From positions 1 to 64,000 of the forward strand of contig VRUL01000018.1 of assembly GCA_019456145.1 (NCBI GenBank): a stretch of DNA of 64,000 nucleotides, given 5' to 3'. The position numbers and the translations under genes were made by a program. Each line of letters begins with the position of its first letter. Position 1 is the stretch's first letter. Shown here piece after piece: positions 56,618 through 64,000 of the stretch. Under the pieces are notes generated by a model. It searched no databases, was not told the origin of the DNA, and saw only the letters and a list, made by a program, of their open reading frames with translations. The stretch comes from Planctomycetota bacterium. GTDB lineage: Bacteria > Planctomycetota > Phycisphaerae > Sedimentisphaerales > Anaerobacaceae.

Positions 56618-58117
56618 CTACCAGATTTTAATCCTGTTTTCAGGCTTCTTGAGCCCTGCGGCAATGGCCTTTTCCCGAAGTTGCTCACCGGCAGGGAAAG
56701 GGCTATGAAAAAACAGGACTTGAGCCACCTTGGGGCGTTGGTTTAATGCCTCCAGAGCTTTGGCCCATTTTTTGGGATGCTTTTGTCTAAGGTCTGGAGC
56801 TAAATCAAGACAAATTGCCATATAAGCGGCAAAGGCAAGTTTTTGGTCGTCGCCTCCATTGATTATGGTTCCCTCAATCTCGGATTTCATATCTGAACGC
56901 AGCCGAGAAGCCTGCTCGGTGAAGTCGGCCAGCGGCTCTATATTTGCCGGCTTTTCCAGGCGTATGCGATAGATGATTTGGCCATCAACATTTTCTCTTC
57001 GTCCTCCATGGTCGATGATGACGCGCTCGGCCAAGTCGATGATCCGGTCGGCAAAACTGGTGATTGTTTCATCCATGGGCATATCATCACGGGTAGTATT
57101 GCGGTAGCGGTCGACAATCTGCCATCCCTGTGACATCATCCAGCGATAACCTTTGACTACCCCGATGATGGTGCCTGACGTGGCGGCATTATTGTCTGCG
57201 TCCCAGCCAAAGTTAAAGGCTGTTCTCAAAGTCTCGGCGAGGTCTCCCCTGCCGTAAAGCAAAGCTGCAATTGTGGAGGCGGTGTTGAGCTCGTATCCGT
57301 TTTTGTCCCGCATGGCGCCGTTATGACGGCTATATTTGGTTTTCACAAGCTGCCTTGCAGTCCGCCAGTTGTCTGGATGCAAACGGTGCCACCGGCGAAC
57401 GTCGTTGACAATTTGCCGAATAGCGCACTTTGTGTCGACCGCATTTAAGCCTGCATCAATAATCTTATCGATATCGTCTGTTGTGAAAGCGGTTGCTATC
57501 ATCGTCGTGAACAATTGTGTCGTCTGGGCGGGCTCTGCATCGATAGTAACACGGGTATAATTTAAACCGATTTTTGCCGCAGTCCGGGGCATCCCGGGAG
57601 CAAGAAGGCCGAACGTTTCGCAAATGAATTGACCGGAAATATTAAAGTCAGCCCAGGGGTTTAATACGATGTTGCCCGTTAGCGGTGGTTCAAATCCAAT
57701 ATCCATCAACTGGCGCGCATATTGATTGGAACACCAGATACGTTTGTTGATTCGCTCTTTCCATAATTGCACAATCAGATGAGGCGGCAGCATAATCGTG
57801 TTATGGCGTTGCATTGCGACGATATAGACCCATTCCAGGTCTGTGTCGTCATCTGTTCGAGCACCCTCCGGGAGGCCGGGAGTATATTTTTCCACATTAC
57901 CCGGCTGGTTAATGTATTTCATTTCGTGTGGGATTCCATTGAGATTACCCAGGATCTGGCCGAGAAGGCCCCCTCGAATCTTGTCGCGAAGTACCTCGGC
58001 TGATAACTCCATCGATGCGTTGGAGCTATCCAGGCCGTAGATAACTCCTTGTTCTGTAAGGGAACTGATGGCCAGAATTGTTAGAATTGATACTATATAT
58101 TTTCTTCTGATTTTCAC
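56618..58117 (-). CDS. ADP-ribosylglycohydrolase-fold protein, exported
   Basis: 499 residues. A signal peptide (IRRKYIVSILTILAISSL) precedes the fold: RDKIRGGLLGQILGNLNG, then the first metal loop TDDDTDLEW and the second loop GWDADNNAATSGTIIG, which together bind two Mg2+ ions in this family. A mature enzyme would sit outside the cytoplasm, where ADP-ribose adducts are not expected, so the substrate may be a different N- or O-glycoside. This is inference. It is divergent from the sugar-isomerase-like gene. Confidence 0.85.
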   Translation of the reverse strand: MKIRRKYIVSILTILAISSLTEQGVIYGLDSSNASMELSAEVLRDKIRGGLLGQILGNLNGIPHEMKYINQPGNVEKYTPGLPEGARTDDDTDLEWVYIVAMQRHNTIMLPPHLIVQLWKERINKRIWCSNQYARQLMDIGFEPPLTGNIVLNPWADFNISGQFICETFGLLAPGMPRTAAKIGLNYTRVTIDAEPAQTTQLFTTMIATAFTTDDIDKIIDAGLNAVDTKCAIRQIVNDVRRWHRLHPDNWRTARQLVKTKYSRHNGAMRDKNGYELNTASTIAALLYGRGDLAETLRTAFNFGWDADNNAATSGTIIGVVKGYRWMMSQGWQIVDRYRNTTRDDMPMDETITSFADRIIDLAERVIIDHGGRRENVDGQIIYRIRLEKPANIEPLADFTEQASRLRSDMKSEIEGTIINGGDDQKLAFAAYMAICLDLAPDLRQKHPKKWAKALEALNQRPKVAQVLFFHSPFPAGEQLREKAIAAGLKKPENRIKIW

Positions 58118-58318
58118 CTTCGGTCTCCTATGATTGCTGCAGCTAATTCTATATCAACTTTTCACATTATTTAATTCTACCAATTCGGCGTTTTTACGCA
58201 ATCTTTTTTGGTGACTTAATAACTGTTTCAGGATAGGATTGATTATCAGATTCTTCTGTGTCTACAGTGTTGTCTTTGAGCAATTAGGGTGAGTAAGTAT
58301 AAAATGTATTGCCGGGAA

Positions 58319-59236
58319 ATGGATCGTCGTGATTTTTTTAAACGTATGATTGGCTTGGCGGCTGCCGGGCTGGCGCCGACAACACTTTTTGGTAGCGGCA
58401 GTTTTTTCCGGCTTAGATACATCGTCGCATCAAGTATGTATGGCCGGTTGAGCCTCGCTGATGTCTTACCGGAGGTTCGCAAGGCTGGAGCCGAGTATGT
58501 CGACATCTGGCCCGAAAGTCATGCTAACCATCGAGAACAGCTTGAAGCAATGGGGCATCAGCAGTTCGAGGCGATGCTAAAGCAACATCGCGTCAAGCTC
58601 GGTATCCTGACACATTATGACCTGGGCCCATTTAACCTGCAGAAAGAATTGCGTGTATCCAGGAGACTTGGAGGCTCGATGGTCATCTGCGGCAGCAGGG
58701 GGCCGGGAAATCTTAAAGGAGATGCTTTGAAGGCCGCAATCAAAGAATTCCTCGAGAAGATGAAACCTCATATCGCCGCTGCTGAGAAAACCGGCAACGC
58801 CATCGGGATAGAAAACCACGGTAACAGCCTGATTCACTCACCGGACTCAATTCGATGGTTTGCGGAGTTGGCCCCTTCCAGGCATATTGGTATCGCACTG
58901 GCTCCGTACCATTTGCCGCAGGACCCGAAGTTGATTGCGAGGCTGATTAAAGACCTTGGCAAGTGCCTCATACATTTCTATGCCTGGGAATATGGAATGG
59001 GCTGCCATAAAAAACTGCCTAAGAAGCAGGAGCTGATGCAGTTACCGGGGCGCGGCAAACTGGATTTTATTCCTATCGTTGCTGCGCTGAAGGAAATCAA
59101 CTACAAAGGCTGGACCGAGGTTTTTATGCATCCGGTTCCACGAGGAATACCCATTATGCCAACAACGGCAGAGGTTACCGCAGAGATCAATCGTGCCCGG
59201 GACTACCTTGAGAGATGTCTGCGGAAATCGCTTTGA
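58319..59236 (+). CDS. xylose-isomerase-like TIM-barrel (sugar phosphate isomerase/epimerase family), Tat-exported
   Basis: 305 residues from ATG 58319, which directly gives MDRRDFFKRMIGLAAAG, a Tat signal; ATG 58304 (better AGGGTGAG spacing) and GTG 58289 remain possible. The barrel shows VRKAGAEYVDIWPESH, AIGIENHGNS, HIGIALAPYHLP and GWTEVFMHP, with the metal-binding Glu of IENHG and the closing Glu in WTEVF as expected for the AP-endonuclease-2/xylose-isomerase-like superfamily. Such proteins accompany 3-keto-sugar pathways. It is first in a plus-strand run with the propeller and sulfatase genes. Confidence 0.8.
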   Translation: MDRRDFFKRMIGLAAAGLAPTTLFGSGSFFRLRYIVASSMYGRLSLADVLPEVRKAGAEYVDIWPESHANHREQLEAMGHQQFEAMLKQHRVKLGILTHYDLGPFNLQKELRVSRRLGGSMVICGSRGPGNLKGDALKAAIKEFLEKMKPHIAAAEKTGNAIGIENHGNSLIHSPDSIRWFAELAPSRHIGIALAPYHLPQDPKLIARLIKDLGKCLIHFYAWEYGMGCHKKLPKKQELMQLPGRGKLDFIPIVAALKEINYKGWTEVFMHPVPRGIPIMPTTAEVTAEINRARDYLERCLRKSL

Positions 59237-59357
59237 AAAATCTGAGGTTCAGCATTCGGCAGGAAAGATACATATAAGTGTGAGAGATGTACCTGGTTTG
59301 ACTTGGTTTGTAACAATAATGTATGAGAAATCAGATATTACCGTAAGGAAAATACAG

Positions 59358-60947
59358 ATGGTAAACGCAAAGATTGTGCTGAAATCACTCTTTTTTGCCT
59401 TACTTTGGGCGGCCCCAGTCCAGGCAAAGCCTCCACTGGCCATCGGCGACCAAAGGCAGGTTTTCATCGATGGACGCTTTGTGCAGGAGCCCCGCGGCGT
59501 GGAACTTTTCGTTCACAAACCCCGTAAGACCGGACAAATAGTCATTGCATGTGAACGCCCGTGGGAGCAAAGGATGGGCCAGTACCACTCAGTACTATAC
59601 GAAAACAAAACCTATCACATGTGGTACACCGTATATGGCGGAGCCGACAGCAACGCCGTGCCGGTAAGGAGCATAGCATACGCAAGGTCGAGTGACGGCA
59701 TACATTGGCAAAAGCCCGACCTGGGCCTTGTGGAAATCTACGGCACACGTAAAAACAACATCGTACTGGGCCACGGTTTCGGCGGCATTAAGGGTTCTAC
59801 TCACGGCTGTATGGTCTTCCTGGACCCTCATGCACCTTCGGACCAGAGATTTCGCCTTGTCTCAAATCCGCAGGAGCTTGGCAAATACCTGCATATATTC
59901 TCTTCCGGCGACGGGGTACACTGGAAGCTGACGCACCGCGATATTTTGAAGTTCCGCGGCGAAAAACATCACCTCGATTCACAGAACGTAATATTCTGGG
60001 ATGAACGCATTAACAGGTACGTTGCCTATGTGCGGCGCAATCTCCGTCCTTTTGGTTCGCCGGGCCGGAGTGTGGCACGGTGCGAATCCAAAAACCTGTC
60101 CCGGTTCCCCGATGTCGAAGATTGCTCTGTTGTGCTGGGATTTGATGGTGATGACCCGGTCAATAAGGAAAAAATCCAGGTAGCTGATTTTTATACAAAT
60201 GGAACCTTCAAGTATCCGTGGGCGCAGGACGCCTACTACATGTTTCCATCCGAGTATTTTCATTACACGATGTTTCTAAAAGACTTCCGCAAGGGCCAAC
60301 CGGTTAACGCCGGCTCATTAGATGCGCGGTTCGCTGCGAGCCGGGACGGCATCTCCTGGCAAAGATACAACAGGCGTGCCTTTGTGGAGCTGGGTATGCA
60401 AGATCAATGGGATTCCAAGAGCATCTATATGGCCTATGGAGTTGTACCGGGTGTCAGTGAAAACGAGATGTTTATGTACTACTACGGCAGCAATACGCTA
60501 CACGGCTGGGACAGGGAAGACCAAAACAGAGAACGAAACAAGCGCATACTGCGTCGGGTTGGTGGAGCGCCGGAGACTGAGGTACATAGCATCAGCCGTT
60601 TGGTCATTCGCCGAGATGGGTTTGTCTCGATTAAGGCCGATTATACCGGTGGCCAGTTCCTGACCCCTGTTTTGATTTTTAAGGGTGACAGACTGGTGCT
60701 GAATGTCGATACATCTGGAGTTGGCCAGGTACAGGTTGAGATCCTGGACGAGGACAAGAAGCCAATCCCTCGATACACACTCGAAGACTGTGACCAAATC
60801 TATACGGCCAATGAGATCAATCGCGTTGTGAAATGGAACGGCAAAAGCACTGTGGGCGAGTTGGCCGGCAGACCGATTCGGCTGCGTTTTGTTTTGCGGG
60901 ATACGGATTTGTACGCATTTCAATTTCAACGCCAATCACAGAACTGA
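59358..60947 (+). CDS. GH32/GH43-like five-bladed propeller, exported
   Basis: 529 residues from the ATG at 59358, which follows AAGGAAAA and starts a signal peptide (IVLKSLFFALLWAAPVQA); an earlier start would overlap the upstream gene. Blades such as GQYHSVLYENKTYHMWYTVYG, SIAYARSSDGIHWQKP and FAASRDGISWQRY are typical of furanosidase-type propellers. Acidic residues in the QVFIDGRFV and DAYYMFPSE segments are candidate catalytic residues, but I could not assign a GH number. A C-terminal beta-sandwich starts near 460. Neighbours are the isomerase-like gene and a sulfatase. Confidence 0.7.
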   Translation: MVNAKIVLKSLFFALLWAAPVQAKPPLAIGDQRQVFIDGRFVQEPRGVELFVHKPRKTGQIVIACERPWEQRMGQYHSVLYENKTYHMWYTVYGGADSNAVPVRSIAYARSSDGIHWQKPDLGLVEIYGTRKNNIVLGHGFGGIKGSTHGCMVFLDPHAPSDQRFRLVSNPQELGKYLHIFSSGDGVHWKLTHRDILKFRGEKHHLDSQNVIFWDERINRYVAYVRRNLRPFGSPGRSVARCESKNLSRFPDVEDCSVVLGFDGDDPVNKEKIQVADFYTNGTFKYPWAQDAYYMFPSEYFHYTMFLKDFRKGQPVNAGSLDARFAASRDGISWQRYNRRAFVELGMQDQWDSKSIYMAYGVVPGVSENEMFMYYYGSNTLHGWDREDQNRERNKRILRRVGGAPETEVHSISRLVIRRDGFVSIKADYTGGQFLTPVLIFKGDRLVLNVDTSGVGQVQVEILDEDKKPIPRYTLEDCDQIYTANEINRVVKWNGKSTVGELAGRPIRLRFVLRDTDLYAFQFQRQSQN

Positions 60948-61017
60948 TGAGTACCGAATGAGCAAATATGTTTCGGATAGGCTCTAAGCCTGTATGAGAC
61001 GAAGCAAGGATATTATA

Positions 61018-62496
61018 ATGGTAGATCCTGACATATCACAATCCGCAGGCCAGCACCTGTCCATAAGTCGCCGTGACTTCGTGAAGCAAGCCGGTGCTGT
61101 AGTTGCCGGCAGCGCATTGGGCTGGGGACTGGGCTGCCATGTAAGTGCTCCGATATCTACGCGCCTCAAGCGCCCAAATCTCCTTTTTGTATATGCCGAC
61201 CAGATGCGTGAAATGGCAATGTCATGCAGCGGCAATCCCAACTTGTCTACGCCAAATATGGACCGTCTCGCTGCTGAAGGTGTTCGGTTTAGCCGTATGT
61301 ATACACCCTCACCGTTATGTTCCCCCGCTCGCAGCTCGCTGATGACCGGCCTCTACCCGCATAATGCGGGCGTATCGAACAACAATATGCGCCTCCGGGA
61401 TGATGTCCGGTGCATAGCGGAAATCACCTCGGCGGCCGGCTACAAAACCGGCCATATCGGCAAGTGGCACCTTTACGGAAATTTCAGCCCGGGGCGTTTG
61501 GCTGAGTATGCGTTCGTGCCGCCCGAGCATCACAGAGGTTTTCAGTACTGGGCAGGCTTCGAACATGGGCACAAATATTTCCAATCCAGATATTACACAG
61601 ACTCCGATACGCCTATTCAGCTCCCGCCGGGCGCATACGAACCCGACGTTCAGACAGACCTTGCCATCAAGTTCATTGAAAACAATGCCGCAGTCCCCTG
61701 GCATCTGGATCTTTCGTGGGGACCGCCGCATTTTCCACTTGAACAGGTCAAGCCGGAAGATTTGGCTCGACACAAGCCGGAGAATATCGAGCTGCGGCTA
61801 AACGTTCCAACACGGTTTCATCAGCAAGCTCGCAGAGACCTTTGCTATTACTACGCCATGATCGAGAACCTCGACTGGAATCTGGGACGTCTGTTGAACA
61901 CACTGGATAAGCTTGGACTATCACAAGATGTCATTGTTGTATTTATGGCCGACCACGGCGACATGATGCTCTCTCACGGGCAACACTACAAGCGCCGTCC
62001 CCAGGAGGAAAGTAGCCGTGTCCCTTTTATCATACGCTACCCAGGAACGATCGGCGGCGGGCGAATATGCGAAGATATGAGCAGCCTCGTGGACGTAGTG
62101 CCTACTATCGTCGAACTGATGAAGCTCGATGTATCTGAGTTTGATGGTGTCAGCCTTGCTGCCTGGCTGCAGGAGAGGAACCGCTATCCGCGACACAAGT
62201 GCATTTTTATGGAATGCCCGAAACTGGGCTGCCGCGATTACGATCCCGGCTTGTTCGCCAAATCACCCTGGCGGGCCGTACGCACCGATACTCACAAAGC
62301 TGCTTTTCTCAAGACTGACCAGTCACACGCGAAACTGGTCCAACTATTCGACCTTTCTGCAGATCCCTTTGAGATGAAGAACCTTGCTGAATCCCCCCGA
62401 CACCGCCGGATTAGCCGCCAGCTTGCGCAGCATCTTACAGATTGGATCCGTCGAACTTCTGACAAGGACTTTGCCGAGTTGAGATTCGTAGAATAG
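61018..62496 (+). CDS. S1-family sulfatase, Tat-exported
   Basis: 492 residues from ATG 61018, chosen because AAGGA is 8 bases upstream; ATG 60994 is an alternative. A Tat signal (SRRDFVKQAGAVVAGSALG) leads into PNLLFVYADQMRE, the activation site CSPAR (formylglycine precursor) and LMTGLYPHNAG. GKWHLYG and FMADHGDMMLSHG supply further active-site residues. It removes sulfate from a sugar-type substrate. Together with 39438-40919 it makes two sulfatases in the window, both dependent on a formylglycine generator encoded elsewhere. Confidence 0.93.
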   Translation: MVDPDISQSAGQHLSISRRDFVKQAGAVVAGSALGWGLGCHVSAPISTRLKRPNLLFVYADQMREMAMSCSGNPNLSTPNMDRLAAEGVRFSRMYTPSPLCSPARSSLMTGLYPHNAGVSNNNMRLRDDVRCIAEITSAAGYKTGHIGKWHLYGNFSPGRLAEYAFVPPEHHRGFQYWAGFEHGHKYFQSRYYTDSDTPIQLPPGAYEPDVQTDLAIKFIENNAAVPWHLDLSWGPPHFPLEQVKPEDLARHKPENIELRLNVPTRFHQQARRDLCYYYAMIENLDWNLGRLLNTLDKLGLSQDVIVVFMADHGDMMLSHGQHYKRRPQEESSRVPFIIRYPGTIGGGRICEDMSSLVDVVPTIVELMKLDVSEFDGVSLAAWLQERNRYPRHKCIFMECPKLGCRDYDPGLFAKSPWRAVRTDTHKAAFLKTDQSHAKLVQLFDLSADPFEMKNLAESPRHRRISRQLAQHLTDWIRRTSDKDFAELRFVE

Positions 62497-62820
62497 TAAC
62501 TGCTGCACCGAGAACAATTCTGCTGCGGCATTCGGGCATTGTTTGTTCTTCGATAGACTCCCAATCCGATTCCAACTTGACATCAGCACCAGTTTCCAAA
62601 TAAACATCAAGCTGCGCTTAGGTTTTTGTCATTCTGAGCGCATACTTACGTGCCTATAAGGCACCGAAGAATCTCAAAAAATTAATCAATAATCAATCAT
62701 CATTAATCATTTATATAGCCTGCCCCTTGAGTTTACACTGAGCCTTGTCGAAGTAGTCGAAGGGTATTGCGCGGGTTTGTATTTCTTATAGCGTATTGAG
62801 TGGGCTGTATGTTTTAGTGG
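62497..62820. repeat. repeat-rich spacer with interrupted dispersed element
   Basis: TGTCATTCTGAGCGCA at 62628-62643 and ACCGAAGAATCTCA at 62664-62677 are the two halves of the element at 41101-41129, here separated by TACTTACGTGCCTATAAGGC, which contains the hairpin GTGCCT-ATA-AGGCAC (62650-62664). A further phrase, CTGAGCCTTGTCGAAG, lies near 62740. No gene is present. Confidence 0.55.
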
Positions 62821-63504
62821 CTATTGTAAATCCAACCAAAAATGCCGTAATGTGAAATGCGTAGGAAGCACTTTGGGACGACTAAACTTATGCTCCAATC
62901 TGCTTACGCCTTTCTTTTTCCAGCCTTTGGGGCTCAATTTAATTGCAGGTATATCACTATTGCATGCTTCTTCATTCACCTCAGTTAAAATATCCTCTTC
63001 TTCCATGCTCTGGATATATCCAATCATCGTTCCTGATGAAGATGCTCTGCCATATTTACACTCTGGCTTGACGAATCTTAACACGCCGTGTAATACGTAA
63101 TTCTGATTGAATACCCAATCGCTTCGTATTGGCGTACCTAATCTTTTACATTCAATATAATAGTGTTTTGCACTCTTCCTTGGGTTAGGCTCCAAATGAT
63201 CAATATACCCCCATTGAAAATCCGGGCGTTTCTTTCGCGCCACATCAAGAAGTTCTTCCCCTTCGAGCGGCTGATTTATACATTCATAAACAGGAGGTGA
63301 GTCTATCCCACTATCTTCGCCGCCTAACTCCCGAACAGCGTCAAGCATACACAAATACAGTTCGTAGTTCAGTTTATCTTCGTTTTCCTTTGTTAAACCA
63401 CGTTTTGTATTTCTCAATATCTCAAGTGCTGACACAATCACTTTTAATATTCTGGTTTCAAAACTGGCCCAGGAATCAATTTCGCTTAGATGTGGCCTGG
63501 TCAA
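62821..63504 (-). CDS. PD-(D/E)xK-like protein, possible nuclease
   Basis: 227 residues, start TTG at 63504 overlapping the upstream stop by four bases with AGGGGG seven bases before it. KKRPDFQWG followed by YYIECKRLG gives Asp...Glu-x-Lys, the spacing of the PD-(D/E)xK nuclease core, within a beta-strand context. Surrounding text (LNYELYLCMLDAVRELG and ALEILRNTKRG) is helical. It could be a restriction or repair nuclease subunit. No methylase is visible in the window; the partner gene upstream is cut by the window edge. Confidence 0.55.
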   Translation of the reverse strand: MTRPHLSEIDSWASFETRILKVIVSALEILRNTKRGLTKENEDKLNYELYLCMLDAVRELGGEDSGIDSPPVYECINQPLEGEELLDVARKKRPDFQWGYIDHLEPNPRKSAKHYYIECKRLGTPIRSDWVFNQNYVLHGVLRFVKPECKYGRASSSGTMIGYIQSMEEEDILTEVNEEACNSDIPAIKLSPKGWKKKGVSRLEHKFSRPKVLPTHFTLRHFWLDLQ

Positions 63505-64000
63505 ACTTGCCCCCTACGACTTTCCTGTAAATGTATTGCCTGTAGCAATGTTGCTTCGGCGTCTTCACGCGCCATACTTCGCGTCCATAGCCGTCTTTCA
63601 TTGCGTTTGATAATCATGATGTCAGTATCAGAAACAGCACGCACTTCCCCATCAATATATACTCTTTTGCTAACCGGCGCACGTTTCGTTTTGTCAAGCT
63701 TCCTTAAGACTTTGTGCCATTGCGCCGTTTCAGACTCTTTCACAGGCCCAAGAGGTTTCTTTTTGTCTTGCGTTGAACATACCATTGCAACCATTGGTAT
63801 GTTTTTGCCGGGCCGAATTAACTGCCAGCGAAATTCACCATCGGGCCCAAGTTCCCGATTCCAAATCCCCAGGAATGTTCTTATATACCCTTCGAATCCC
63901 TTTTGCCAATCTCGACGAGTTGGAACATCTTTAATAACACCACAATTGCTGGCAGGTCTATTCGCTTCAACCGGTTTTACGGCCTTGCTCTTAACATTAT
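63501..64000 (-). CDS. hypothetical protein, N-terminus beyond the window, coupled to the PD-(D/E)xK-like gene
   Basis: The reverse strand is open from the right edge to TGA at 63501-63503, 165 visible residues. The ATG at 63794 is internal: the frame continues upstream without a stop. Segments include GYIRTFLGIWNRELGPDGEF, KRVYIDGEVRAVSDTDIMII and RRLWTRSMAREDAEATLLQAI. I do not recognise the family. The 4-base overlap with the downstream gene argues for translational coupling and joint function. Confidence 0.55.
   Translation of the reverse strand, partial: NVKSKAVKPVEANRPASNCGVIKDVPTRRDWQKGFEGYIRTFLGIWNRELGPDGEFRWQLIRPGKNIPMVAMVCSTQDKKKPLGPVKESETAQWHKVLRKLDKTKRAPVSKRVYIDGEVRAVSDTDIMIIKRNERRLWTRSMAREDAEATLLQAIHLQESRRGQV

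Overview
The window looks like a chromosomal piece of a Planctomycetota genome, most likely of the class Phycisphaerae. The reasons are the mix of Tat-exported Gfo/Idh/MocA oxidoreductases, two Cys-type sulfatases, ThuA/DUF1080, PQQ-type beta-propellers, a dockerin-bearing DUF362 protein and a VIT/VWA protein. The intergenic text is also rich in short dispersed repeats. This placement is inference from gene content; the only RNA gene seen is a tRNA-Gly.

Region 1 (1-9.8 kb, mostly minus strand): the N-terminal part of an ECF sigma factor at the left edge; a blaI-blaR1-type pair whose sensor carries a long mosaic tail and whose promoter holds two matching dyads; a C69-type dipeptidase; a dicarboxylate/amino-acid symporter; an ASST-like propeller; and a VOC lipoprotein. 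Region 2 (9.9-37.2 kb): an exported carbohydrate and glycoconjugate block. It holds a GH116 enzyme, a beta-helix/ceramidase fusion, a TIM-barrel glycosidase, two Gfo/Idh/MocA oxidoreductases around a ThuA-DUF1080 fusion (consistent with the 3-keto-sugar route), a PQQ propeller, a DHDPS/NAL-family aldolase next to a sodium:solute symporter, a SUMF-sialidase fusion, a methyltransferase-propeller-LamG fusion, an unrecognised exported protein and a DUF362-dockerin protein.

Region 3 (37.4-47.2 kb): tRNA-Gly(CCC), an ABC-2 exporter pair, a sulfatase, and three neighbouring sialate-O-acetylesterase-type SGNH paralogues, one fused to a GH29 fucosidase domain. Region 4 (47.2-52.5 kb): a visibly AT-richer two-gene cassette on the plus strand, an 87-residue protein and a 1078-residue RloC/PrrC-like (AAA_13) ATPase ending in two LexA/S24-peptidase-like domains. 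It is flanked on both sides by gene-poor, repeat-rich DNA. This is the best candidate for an undescribed, possibly defensive, system. Region 5 (52.5-64 kb): a VIT/VWA/HEAT-repeat protein, an exported ADP-ribosylglycohydrolase-fold protein, a xylose-isomerase-like TIM barrel, a GH32/43-like propeller, a second sulfatase, then a repeat-rich gap and a translationally coupled pair with a PD-(D/E)xK-like protein that runs off the right edge.

Taken together, regions 2, 3 and 5 read as a scavenging programme for sulfated, acetylated, fucosylated and possibly sialylated glycans: sulfatases, esterases and glycosidases outside the cytoplasm, redox-assisted glycoside cleavage, two symporters and a lyase-type aldolase. 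Region 4 and the right edge look like accessory, possibly defence-related DNA.
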